Source: a virus
Length of the DNA: 32,100 nucleotides
Virus record (IMG/VR): IMGVR_UViG_3300034073_002359
Span: 1 to 32,100 of that record
Strand: one strand, 5' to 3'
The notes beneath the pieces were generated by a model. The model had not been told where the DNA came from. It made no database searches and was given only the letters and a program-made list of their open reading frames with translations. The first letter of the stretch is position 1; the number at the start of each line of letters is the position of its first letter. Below are positions 1-6,771 of this stretch, piece by piece. The position numbers and the translations under genes are program-made.

Positions 1-2
1 AA

Positions 3-1013
3 GCCTTGAAGGCTGATGCCGAGCGCGAGGCCAAGATTGAAGCGGCCACCCGCGAGATCGCTGGTCAGGTTCGTCCGACCCAGAAGGCTGTCGCTAGCGA
101 CGTCGACGTCATCCGTTCGATGGCTCGTGGCGAGACCCGTTCGTTCACCTTCGAGACTCGCGATGTCGTGAAGACTTCGACGGGTGCACCGGTGCCGACG
201 TCGTTCTACGACCAGGTCATCATGCAGGCTCGTCTCGTCGGCCCGATGCTCGACACCTCGACGGTGCTGCGCACCGCTGGTGGCGAGAACCTCCAAATCC
301 CATCGCAGGCTTCCTGGTCGACCGGCACGGTCACTGGTGAAGGCACCGCGATCGGCGAGTCGGACCCCGGCTTCAACAGCTTCATCACCTTGAGCGCGTA
401 CAAGTATTCGTTCCTGGTGCAACTGTCGCGTGAACTCATCGAGGACTCGGGCGTGGACATCCTCGCCTTCCTCGCAGAGCAGACCGGCAACGCCATCGGC
501 TACGCGGTCAACACCGACCTCACCACCGGCAACGGCACGAACAAGCCCAAGGGCATCGTGGCCGCCGCTGGCTCAGGTGTGCTCGGCACGACCGCTGGTG
601 GCTTGTTCACCGCGGACAACCTCATCGACCTGGCGTACAGCCTGGACGGCGCAGCGCGTCGTCTGCCTGGCGTCGGCTGGATGATGAACACCGCTTCGCT
701 CGGTGCAGTCCGCAAGTTGAAGGACACCGCTGGTTTCTACATCTTCAGCCCCGCGCTGGCAGATGGCAACGACCAGCTGTTGAACTTCCCGGTGTACGAG
801 AACCCGGCCATGGCGTCGCAGGCATCTGCCGCCAAGTCGGTCATCTTCGGCCACCTCCCCAGCTACTACGTGCGTCAGGCCGGCGGCCTGCGCCTCGATC
901 GCAGCGACGACTACGCATTCAATGCGGACCTCGTCACGTTCCGCGCCACGATGCGCGTGGACGGCAACCTGCCGCAAACGAGCCACGTCAAATACTTCAT
1001 CAACAACAGCTGA
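3..1013 (+). CDS. Major capsid protein, HK97 fold (5' end missing)
   Basis: This is the main building block of the phage head. The readable 336 residues begin with a charged, helical stretch (KADAEREAKIEAATRE) that looks like the end of the scaffolding delta domain removed by the prohead protease. A typical HK97-type capsid body follows: TSTGAPVPTSFYDQV, then QLSRELIEDS, then a region with TGNGTNKPKGI, and a C-terminal RATMRVDGNL. These phrases are characteristic of the HK97-like capsid family. The frame is open to the left edge, so the true start and most of the delta domain lie outside the window. A strong terminator-like hairpin follows the stop, as is common behind highly expressed capsid genes. 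The family call is confident; the extent of the missing N-terminus is inferred. Confidence 0.93.
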   Translation, partial: ALKADAEREAKIEAATREIAGQVRPTQKAVASDVDVIRSMARGETRSFTFETRDVVKTSTGAPVPTSFYDQVIMQARLVGPMLDTSTVLRTAGGENLQIPSQASWSTGTVTGEGTAIGESDPGFNSFITLSAYKYSFLVQLSRELIEDSGVDILAFLAEQTGNAIGYAVNTDLTTGNGTNKPKGIVAAAGSGVLGTTAGGLFTADNLIDLAYSLDGAARRLPGVGWMMNTASLGAVRKLKDTAGFYIFSPALADGNDQLLNFPVYENPAMASQASAAKSVIFGHLPSYYVRQAGGLRLDRSDDYAFNADLVTFRATMRVDGNLPQTSHVKYFINNS

Positions 1014-1055
1014 TAGTCGTTGACTGAAGTCCCTTGACGGGGACAAACAAGTCGA

Positions 1056-1100
1056 GCGGTCCGGCACCCAAACGCAGGGTGGTGCCGGGCCGCTTGAACT
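1056..1100 (+). terminator. Rho-independent-type terminator after the capsid gene
   Basis: Left arm 1056-1068 (GCGGTCCGGCACC) pairs with right arm 1081-1093 (GGTGCCGGGCCGC). This gives a 13-bp GC-rich stem with one G-U wobble and a 12-nt loop. A moderately T-rich tract (TTGAACTTTTA) follows. It separates the capsid gene from the glycosyltransferase cassette. Confidence 0.7.
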
Positions 1101-1141
1101 TTTATGGGCTAGTGTTGAGTTGACCTGCAAAGGAGGTCTCT

Positions 1142-2446
1142 GTGAATGAAAGTAATCATCAAGGACGTGCCGATGGATTTGCCGGAACCGACGGCGATCC
1201 TGCTCTTGCAGCTGGGCGTGGCGCACGAGTTGGAGGAGTCCGTGTTCGACCCGCGGACCGCATCAGAGCGCTCTGGTACTCGAACGCCCCGTGGGCAGGA
1301 ACGGGCTACGGACAGCAAACCCAGCAAGCGGTCCAAAGGCTCATCAAAGACGGGCACGAAGTCGCGGTCCACTCGAACTACGGGCTCCACGGCGCGTCGT
1401 CAAACTGGAACGGAATCAAAATCTACCCGGCGGGGCTCAGCAACTACTCGGACGACATCATCGCCGCGCACTGGCAAGAGTGGACGCAGTCGACGGACCT
1501 AGTAAAACTGCTCATCACCCTGTTCGATGTCTGGGTGTTGAAGGCTCCGAACCTCGAGAAGATACCGAACATTGCGTCGTGGGTGCCGATCGACCATTCT
1601 CCATGTCCGCCTGATGTCGTCAACTGGTGCATGAAACCCAATGTGATGCCGATTGCGATGTCGAAGTTCGGGCAGAAGATGTTGGAGAACGTCGGTGTGC
1701 GCAGCGTCTATGTTCCGCACGGAATCGAGCCGGTGTTCAAGCCGACGCCGCACATCGTGGACACGTCGGGCAAGAAGATGACCGGGCGACAGTTGATGGG
1801 TTGGGGAGACGACCGTTTCGTCGTCATGATGACGGCCGCCAACAAGGGTGTGCATCCGCCGCGCAAGGCGTTCGCCGAGAACCTGATGGCGTTCGGGATG
1901 TTCGCCAGAAACAACCCTGATGCGGTTCTCTACATGCACACCGACGAAACCCCGTCGATGGGTGGCATCAACCTGACGGTGCTGCTCAGGGCGTGCGGTA
2001 TTGAGCCTGAGCGCGTCAAGTTCGCCGACCCGTACATGTACCGCATGGGATACCCTCAGAACGCTCTGGCGGCCCTCTACAGCGCCGCTGACGTGCTTCT
2101 GGCGACCAGCATGGGTGAAGGGTTCGGCATCCCCGTAATCGAAGCCCAGGCGTGCGGGACGCGAGTCATCGTCTCGAACTTCACCGCTCAGCCTGAGCTG
2201 CTCGGTGACGGCTGGTTGGCGGAGGGTCAACCGTTCTGGGATGCGGCGCAGCTGTCGTGGTTCATCACGCCGAACGTGCCGAGCATCATGTCGGCGTTGA
2301 ATGAGGCGAAGAACAATCGTGGCGTGTCGCAGAAGGCGGTTGAGTTCGCCAAGCAATACGACGCCGACCTCGTGTACGAGAAGTATTGGAAGCCTGCTCT
2401 CAAGGAGATTGTGGCATGGTGCCGGTCCTCATCGTCCCAATCCTGA
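1142..2446 (+). CDS. Glycosyltransferase, GT-B fold, family 4-like
   Basis: This protein likely transfers a sugar from a nucleotide-sugar donor. From about residue 42 it reads as a GT-B enzyme: WYSNAPWAGTGYGQQT at the N-terminal nucleotide-binding fold, then a C-terminal domain with LLATSMGEGFGIPVIEAQACG. That segment carries the E-x7-E pair (about E326 and E334) that contacts the donor sugar in GT4 enzymes. The first ~40 residues from the GTG at 1142 have poor codon usage and look like a shadow of the frame starting at 1146. No ATG, GTG or TTG lies in this frame just before the conserved domain. The gene heads a four-gene cassette and overlaps the next gene by 31 bp. Acceptor unknown: virion protein, host surface glycan or DNA are all possible. 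Confidence 0.85.
   Translation: MNESNHQGRADGFAGTDGDPALAAGRGARVGGVRVRPADRIRALWYSNAPWAGTGYGQQTQQAVQRLIKDGHEVAVHSNYGLHGASSNWNGIKIYPAGLSNYSDDIIAAHWQEWTQSTDLVKLLITLFDVWVLKAPNLEKIPNIASWVPIDHSPCPPDVVNWCMKPNVMPIAMSKFGQKMLENVGVRSVYVPHGIEPVFKPTPHIVDTSGKKMTGRQLMGWGDDRFVVMMTAANKGVHPPRKAFAENLMAFGMFARNNPDAVLYMHTDETPSMGGINLTVLLRACGIEPERVKFADPYMYRMGYPQNALAALYSAADVLLATSMGEGFGIPVIEAQACGTRVIVSNFTAQPELLGDGWLAEGQPFWDAAQLSWFITPNVPSIMSALNEAKNNRGVSQKAVEFAKQYDADLVYEKYWKPALKEIVAWCRSSSSQS
1146..1502 (+). CDS. Upstream reading frame overlapping the glycosyltransferase start; its first ~40 codons look coding
   Basis: An ATG at 1146 sits 9 nt after a perfect AAAGGAGG (1129-1136). Its first ~40 codons have the GC-rich third positions and balanced composition of real genes here (MKVIIKDVPMDLPEPTAILL...). 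After about position 1265 this frame becomes Ser/Arg/Thr-rich and looks like a shadow, while the -1 frame becomes a clear glycosyltransferase. It is therefore either the N-terminal part of the glycosyltransferase joined by a -1 frameshift, a natural or sequencing indel, or a short separate overlapping gene. The 118-residue open frame to 1502 is probably not all translated as such. Confidence 0.4.
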   Translation: MKVIIKDVPMDLPEPTAILLLQLGVAHELEESVFDPRTASERSGTRTPRGQERATDSKPSKRSKGSSKTGTKSRSTRTTGSTARRQTGTESKSTRRGSATTRTTSSPRTGKSGRSRRT

Positions 2447-3075
2447 ACCGATACGATTTTCTCTCACGGCTCGTCGAGTCGATAGACCATCCCATCGGGC
2501 GTCTGCTCATTATCGATAACGGCAAGAAGTGTCCGCCAATCGAATCTCATTGGGTCAAGGAAACCTACGTGTGGACGGTGCCCGACAATCTCGGCTGCTG
2601 TACGTCTTGGAACTTCGGCATCATCGCCACCCAGCAATCGCCATGGTGGCTCATCTCAGGCAATGACAACGTGTTTGAGCCGAACGCTCTGGCGACATTT
2701 GAGATGGAAGCCAGACGTGATGCGGTGGTGTTGGCTGATGCTGCTCCGCCTTGGACCGCGTTCACCATCGGTGACGAGGTCGTGCAGAAGGTCGGATTGT
2801 TCGACGACAACTTCCATCCCTGCTATTTCGACGACAACGACTACATGTTTCGTTGCGATGCGTTGGGCGTCGACGTGGTTCAAGGGACCGCAAAGGTGAG
2901 ACACGACAACTCCTCCACCATCCATTCGGATCAGGCGTTGTTCAACTGGAATCGTGACGTCATCTTCCCGCAGTCGGCGACCTACCACCGGTTCAAGGTT
3001 GCCCAGAACATGGTCAACGCGGGCAGGTTTGATTTGGCGAGGAGGCGTCGGTGCTCATTCCCGTCGACGAAATAA
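2416..3075 (+). CDS. Glycosyltransferase, GT-A fold, family 2-like
   Basis: This 219-residue protein resembles rhamnosyl/GT2-type transferases. The N-terminus has the expected opening strand (VLIVPILNRYDFL) and LLIIDNG. The middle has SGNDNVFEPNAL at the metal/donor-binding position. It ends with FDDNFHPCYFDDNDYMFRC, matching the acidic 'F-x-D-D/E-x-D' pattern seen near the C-terminus of GT2 rhamnosyltransferases. The ATG at 2416 is chosen because AAGGAG lies 8 nt upstream; an in-frame upstream start exists but adds unlikely residues. It overlaps its neighbours on both sides, so the cassette is probably translated as one coupled unit. Confidence 0.78.
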   Translation: MVPVLIVPILNRYDFLSRLVESIDHPIGRLLIIDNGKKCPPIESHWVKETYVWTVPDNLGCCTSWNFGIIATQQSPWWLISGNDNVFEPNALATFEMEARRDAVVLADAAPPWTAFTIGDEVVQKVGLFDDNFHPCYFDDNDYMFRCDALGVDVVQGTAKVRHDNSSTIHSDQALFNWNRDVIFPQSATYHRFKVAQNMVNAGRFDLARRRRCSFPSTK

Positions 3076-3812
3076 TCGGCTCAATCGTTGATTCGTTGCG
3101 GTTCGAGGAAACGGTTTCGCTGACCAATCCCTTCCCGCATCTCATCGTTGACTACCCGTTTCATTCGGAGTTCGTTCACGGTTTGTCGCACGAAGTTGAT
3201 CGACTGCAATCGTGGTTCAGGTACGACAACCCGTTGGAGAAGAAATCGGTGTGCAACCAGTGGGACCAGTTTGGGCCGCATCTGTATTCGTATTTCACGG
3301 CCATGCTGTCTCCGCAGGTCACCGAGGAAATCGGCAAGATGTTCGGCATCCAGCGGTTGCAGTCGGACATCGGTTTGCATGGTGGCGGTGTGCACGTGTC
3401 GCACAACGGCGACAAGCTCAACGTGCATCAGGACTATTCGATTCATCCGAAACTCGGGCTCGAGCGGCGCATCAACGCCATCTTCCACGTCGAGCCGATG
3501 TGGCAGCAGGACTTCGGTGGCGACCTCGAGTTCTGGTCAGGTGGTGAACAGCCGGAGGAGATGGTGCAGCGGGTCAGGTCGAAGTTCAATCGGATGATTC
3601 TGTTCGTGACGTCGCCCGGTTCTTGGCACGGTTTCCCTCAACCAATCGACGGTGTGGATTCGATTCGTCGTAAGACGCTGGCGACCTACTATGTGTCGCC
3701 GTTGACGGACGATGCCGTGGAGCGGTATCGCGCCAGGTATGCGCCGACCGACGCCCAGAAGGATGATGAGCACGTGTTGGCTTTGATTCGTGAACGGTCG
3801 GCGAAGCCGTGA
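3051..3812 (+). CDS. 2-oxoglutarate/Fe(II)-dependent oxygenase (prolyl-hydroxylase-like)
   Basis: Enzymes of this fold hydroxylate protein or sugar substrates using Fe(II), 2-oxoglutarate and O2. The metal-binding triad is visible: H126 and D128 in VHQDYS, and H193 in SWHGFP. R207 (RRKTLATYY) is placed to bind 2-oxoglutarate. The double-stranded beta-helix region lies at residues ~110-215, including FGGDLEFW. Length (253 residues) is normal. The GTG start at 3051 has GAGGAGG just upstream, and the gene overlaps the glycosyltransferase before and after it. The setting suggests it creates a hydroxyl group later glycosylated, or modifies a sugar; that link is inference. Confidence 0.85.
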   Translation: MLIPVDEIIGSIVDSLRFEETVSLTNPFPHLIVDYPFHSEFVHGLSHEVDRLQSWFRYDNPLEKKSVCNQWDQFGPHLYSYFTAMLSPQVTEEIGKMFGIQRLQSDIGLHGGGVHVSHNGDKLNVHQDYSIHPKLGLERRINAIFHVEPMWQQDFGGDLEFWSGGEQPEEMVQRVRSKFNRMILFVTSPGSWHGFPQPIDGVDSIRRKTLATYYVSPLTDDAVERYRARYAPTDAQKDDEHVLALIRERSAKP

Positions 3813-4672
3813 AGCTCGTCGTGGTGTGCCCCGGTGGGGCGGTGACCGGCGGCCCCGAGGCTCAGCATCAGTTGGTTTCGGTGGCCAACGAGATTCAGCC
3901 GGGGTCGGCTGCGATTCTGTATCAGCCCCACGCGACGATTCCTGAGCCGTATCGCCGCTACAACTGTCCGGTGATCGAAATGAATCAGGTGCCGTCGGAT
4001 GCGTTGATTGTGTTGCCTGAGATTTGGCCCGAGTTGTCGCAGTGGTTTCCGAGGAATCGGTGTGCGTTGTGGTGGTTGAGTGTCGACAACTTCGGTTCGC
4101 ACGGCCAGACAGACCTGTCAGGTATCGGTCTGCATCTGTGCCAGTCGGAGTATGCCTGGCGTCATGTCCGCTGGAAGATGACTGGCAAGTGCATGATGTT
4201 GACGGATTGGGTGGAGGTCGCCGAATCTGAGCAGGTTCGTGGTGATCGGGTGGTGGTGAATCCGGCGAAGGATGCCGGGTTGATGCGCCCGTTCATGGCG
4301 TCGAATCCTGACGTGGAGTTCGTTGAGTTGCGCGGGTTGGACCGTCTCGGGGTGGCAGGAGTGTTGCGGTCGTCGGGTTTTTACATCGACTTCGGTCGCC
4401 ATCCTGGGCGTGACCGTCCGCCTCGTGAGGCGGCGTTGGCTGGGTGTGTGGTGTTGTCGGTGTTGAACGGGTCGGCCAGATTGTCGGAGGACATGCCGAT
4501 CGGTGACGAGTTCAAGTTCGAGTCGTTGGCGGAGGCGAACCGCAAGTTCGAGTCGGTGCGTGAGGATTGGGCTGATGCTTCGGATTGGCAGGCTCCGTAT
4601 CGTCGGCAGATTGCCAGGCAGCGATACATCTTCATCAGTGAGGTTCATGCGTTGTTGGAATCGCTGGGTTGA
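3809..4672 (+). CDS. Glycosyltransferase-like protein (GT-B-like, divergent)
   Basis: This 287-residue protein starts at a GTG overlapping the oxygenase stop (GTGA). Its opening (LVVVCPGGAVTGGPEAQHQLV) resembles the glycine-rich loop of GT-B transferases. Near the C-terminus, FGRHPGRDRPPREAALAG sits where GT4 enzymes have the donor-binding helix, but the usual E-x7-E pair is not intact. It may be a diverged transferase with a different donor, or a partner of the first transferase. Codon choice is strongly G+T rich, like the preceding two genes. Family assignment is moderate. Confidence 0.6.
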   Translation: MKLVVVCPGGAVTGGPEAQHQLVSVANEIQPGSAAILYQPHATIPEPYRRYNCPVIEMNQVPSDALIVLPEIWPELSQWFPRNRCALWWLSVDNFGSHGQTDLSGIGLHLCQSEYAWRHVRWKMTGKCMMLTDWVEVAESEQVRGDRVVVNPAKDAGLMRPFMASNPDVEFVELRGLDRLGVAGVLRSSGFYIDFGRHPGRDRPPREAALAGCVVLSVLNGSARLSEDMPIGDEFKFESLAEANRKFESVREDWADASDWQAPYRRQIARQRYIFISEVHALLESLG

Positions 4673-4680
4673 ACGAAGAG

Positions 4681-4686
4681 TAGGAT
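4681..4686 (+). promoter_or_regulatory. TAGGAT -10-like box before the connector gene
   Basis: TAGGAT ends 9 nt before the ATG at 4696, and no Shine-Dalgarno sequence lies at a useful distance. That spacing would suit a leaderless or nearly leaderless transcript, which is common in actinobacteria. A possible -35 (TTGGAA, 4655-4660) is 20 nt away, which is too far for confidence. Confidence 0.3.
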
Positions 4687-4695
4687 TGACCCGTC

Positions 4696-5325
4696 ATGGC
4701 AATCACCAACGGCTACGCGACCCGCAACGAGGTAAAGGCGGCGCTACGAATCGGCACCGCGGACACCGTTGACGATGTCCTGATTGACAACTGCATCGGT
4801 GCCGCCTCCCGGCTGATTGACGGGTATTGCAACCGCCAGTTCTGGGCTGCCGCATCGGCAACCCCGCGAGTGTTCCAGGCGAACACCGAATACGTCTGCG
4901 ACGTTGACGACTTCTACACCACGACAGGTTTCGTCTTGAAGACCTCCTCGTTCGCCGACGGCAACTTCGACACCACCTGGGCATCCACCGACGTGCAGCT
5001 CGAACCGTTGAACGGCGTGCTTGACGGGCTCACCTGGTCATACGACAAGTTGCGTGCAATCGGCAACTATCTGTTCCCGACGGTGAACGCGAACTATGGT
5101 GAGCAGGCGTTGGTGCAGGTGACGGCGGCGTGGGGTTGGGCGGCGGTGCCCGACCCGATTATGCAGGCGTGCATCATCCAGTCGTCGCGCATCTTCAAGC
5201 GGTACGATTCGCCGCTCGGTGTCGCCGGGTTCGGCGACCTTGGTGCTATCCGTGTGTCTCGATTCCTCGACCCTGACATGGCTCAGCTCGTCGAGCCGTA
5301 TCGACGCATGCGGATGTTCGCCTGA
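4696..5325 (+). CDS. Head-tail connector (adaptor) protein, HK97 gp6-like
   Basis: Adaptor proteins of this family form a ring under the portal and link it to the tail. The 209-residue protein has the typical helical N-terminus (TRNEVKAALRI, DVLIDNCIGAASRLIDGYCNRQF), a beta-rich middle, and a C-terminal helix with PDPIMQACIIQSSRIFKRYDSP. That last phrase is characteristic of the gp6/adaptor family. Its position upstream of the tail terminator fits. The ATG at 4696 lacks a clear ribosome-binding site; see the box at 4681. Confidence 0.82.
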   Translation: MAITNGYATRNEVKAALRIGTADTVDDVLIDNCIGAASRLIDGYCNRQFWAAASATPRVFQANTEYVCDVDDFYTTTGFVLKTSSFADGNFDTTWASTDVQLEPLNGVLDGLTWSYDKLRAIGNYLFPTVNANYGEQALVQVTAAWGWAAVPDPIMQACIIQSSRIFKRYDSPLGVAGFGDLGAIRVSRFLDPDMAQLVEPYRRMRMFA

Positions 5326-5735
5326 TGCCAGCCACGATCAGCCAAGTCAAGGACGGTCTGAAGACCGCCATCAACACCGTCTCAGGTTTGCGTGCGTTCG
5401 ACTACCAGCCCGATCAGGTGAACCCGCCGTTCGCGTGGCCGACGCTCGACACCATCACCTACCACCAGACCGGCATGGCGGCGGGTGGTGTGGTCATGAA
5501 CTTCACCGTCACGCTCGTCGTCAACCGGGCATCGGAACGAACCGCCCAGGACCAACTCGACCAATACATGTCGTGGGATGGGGCCAAGTCGCTGCGTGCC
5601 GCCATCGAAGCCGACCGCACGCTCGGCGGTGTATGCGACGACCTCATCGTCAACGGGGCGGAGAACCTCACCAACATTGACGCCAACGACACCCTGTATC
5701 TGGCTGTCGATTTCAAGGTCGTGGTGTACGCTTAG
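5325..5735 (+). CDS. Tail terminator-like protein
   Basis: This 136-residue alpha/beta protein is likely the ring that caps the tail tube at the head end. It opens with a helix (ISQVKDGLKTAINTVSGLRAF), followed by strands ending in TLYLAVDFKVVVYA, a layout seen in siphovirus tail terminators. Its position between connector and tail tube genes agrees. It starts at an ATG overlapping the connector stop (TGATG). The assignment relies on fold pattern and order more than on a signature motif. Confidence 0.65.
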   Translation: MPATISQVKDGLKTAINTVSGLRAFDYQPDQVNPPFAWPTLDTITYHQTGMAAGGVVMNFTVTLVVNRASERTAQDQLDQYMSWDGAKSLRAAIEADRTLGGVCDDLIVNGAENLTNIDANDTLYLAVDFKVVVYA

Positions 5736-5738
5736 AGC

Positions 5739-5909
5739 ATGGCAAAGTACCTGGTATCCGGACCGTTCCCTGTGACTGGCGTTCAGCCGGGTGGATTTGT
5801 GGACGGCAGCGGAATCGACAATGTAGAGTTGTTGATTGAAGCTGGTGTCCTCACACCGGTGCAAGAACAACCGAAACCCTCAAAGGCCGATAAGGCAGGA
5901 GACAAGTAA
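5739..5909 (+). CDS. Small hypothetical virion-module protein (56 aa)
   Basis: The frame opens 3 nt after the tail terminator stop and encodes MAKYLVSGPFPVTGVQPGG..., ending in a Lys/Asp-rich tail. It is followed 2 nt later by the tail tube gene. Small proteins of this type (a V-G-x-x-P-G-x-x-V strand then a charged tail) are common between tail terminator and tube genes in actinobacteriophages. Function unknown. It fills an otherwise unexplained gap with good codon usage. Confidence 0.65.
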   Translation: MAKYLVSGPFPVTGVQPGGFVDGSGIDNVELLIEAGVLTPVQEQPKPSKADKAGDK

Positions 5910-5911
5910 TC

Positions 5912-6316
5912 ATGGCAAAGCTGGTCCTCAAAGACGCGAACATCGTGTTCAACGGAACCGATATCTCAGCGAACGTCGCGTCGGTGACGCTGTCGACCAC
6001 CGCTGCCGAAGTGTCCACCACCGCATTCGGATCGACCGCACAGACCCGCGTCTCTGGTCTCATCGACAACTCGGTGACCTTCAGCGTGCACAACGACTAC
6101 AACGCCATCGACGGAATCTTCTTCCCGCTCGTCGGCTCGACCGCAGTCACCTGCGTCATCAAGCCGAACGGCACCGCTGCCGCTTCGTCGGCAAACCCGT
6201 CGTACACATTCTCGGTTCTCGTCACCGAATGGACTCCGGTCAACGGTGCGGTCGGCGAACTCGCCACCGCCGACGTGACGTTCCCAATCTCGGGCGCAAT
6301 CACCAAAGCCGTCTGA
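5912..6316 (+). CDS. Major tail (tube) protein
   Basis: This 134-residue protein is predicted to polymerise into the tail tube. It is almost entirely beta-strand, with an opening typical of tube proteins (LKDANIVFNGTDISANVASVTLS) and repeated Ser/Thr/Ala-rich strands, for example FGSTAQTRVSGLIDNSVTF. The C-terminus (GELATADVTFPISGAI) matches the family pattern. The ATG is preceded by GGCAGGAG. It lies directly upstream of the tail assembly chaperone, the standard order. Confidence 0.85.
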   Translation: MAKLVLKDANIVFNGTDISANVASVTLSTTAAEVSTTAFGSTAQTRVSGLIDNSVTFSVHNDYNAIDGIFFPLVGSTAVTCVIKPNGTAAASSANPSYTFSVLVTEWTPVNGAVGELATADVTFPISGAITKAV

Positions 6317-6345
6317 TCTAACCCAACAACACAAGGAGCTAGGCA

Positions 6346-6633
6346 ATGAAACTCGGGTTGACCGTTCACGGAACCGATGGCACAAAACGTGTCGCCGTCG
6401 TCGCATTCCCAGACTTGGTCAAATACGAAGAAGCGCACAACGTCTCGATGTCCAAAGTCGAAGACGACATGAAGGTGCGCGACTTGGCTTGGCTGGCGTG
6501 GCATTGCGAGAAACGCAACAAACTGCACCAACTGGATTTCGACTCGTGGTTGGAAGGTGTCGAGAACATCTCGTTGGGTGACGCCGAGGACAACGTGATC
6601 CTCCCTTTGGAGAGCAGTCAGCCCACTGGTTGA
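6346..6633 (+). CDS. Tail assembly chaperone, short form (gpG-like)
   Basis: This 95-residue protein is the zero-frame product of the paired tail chaperone genes, which bind the tape measure during tail building. It follows the tube gene and precedes the tape measure with one long -1 extension available, the classic arrangement. An AAGGAG site lies upstream of the ATG. The C-terminal residues after the slippery site (ESSQPTG) are unique to this unshifted form. Confidence 0.82.
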   Translation: MKLGLTVHGTDGTKRVAVVAFPDLVKYEEAHNVSMSKVEDDMKVRDLAWLAWHCEKRNKLHQLDFDSWLEGVENISLGDAEDNVILPLESSQPTG

Positions 6634-6770
6634 TCGCCTATTTGGCGTGCGAGACCGGCATCGCGCCGTCGGTGTTGCTGACTGAATCACCCCGAATGTT
6701 GTGGACGATGCAGAAGTATCTGTATTGGCGTCACGTGAAGCAGAATCCGAACACGCCCTACAATCGGTGA
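6346..6770 (+). CDS. Tail assembly chaperone, frameshifted long form (gpGT-like)
   Basis: Slipping -1 at 6603-6609 joins the first 88 residues to 53 residues read in the -1 frame, giving about 141 residues. The extension contains HWLIAYLACETGIAPS and MLWTMQKYLYWRH, phrases typical of the gpT-like half in actinobacteriophages. It has no start codon of its own at the right place and ends at the TGA at 6768-6770, just before the next gene. The combination of slippery heptamer, -1 frame and recognisable extension makes programmed frameshifting very likely. Confidence 0.82.
6603..6609 (+). promoter_or_regulatory. Programmed -1 ribosomal frameshift site (C CCT TTG)
   Basis: The heptamer CCCTTTG is in the correct X-XXY-YYZ register with the zero-frame codons CCT TTG, 8 codons before the zero-frame stop. 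After slippage the ribosome reads GGA GAG CAG in the -1 frame and enters the conserved gpT-like extension. Confidence 0.82.
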
Positions 6771-6771
6771 C

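Noticed and set aside
1499-2356. Minus-strand open frame of 285 codons opposite the first glycosyltransferase
   Set aside because: Arg/His-rich shadow with no ribosome-binding site; the + strand protein has clear GT-B motifs.
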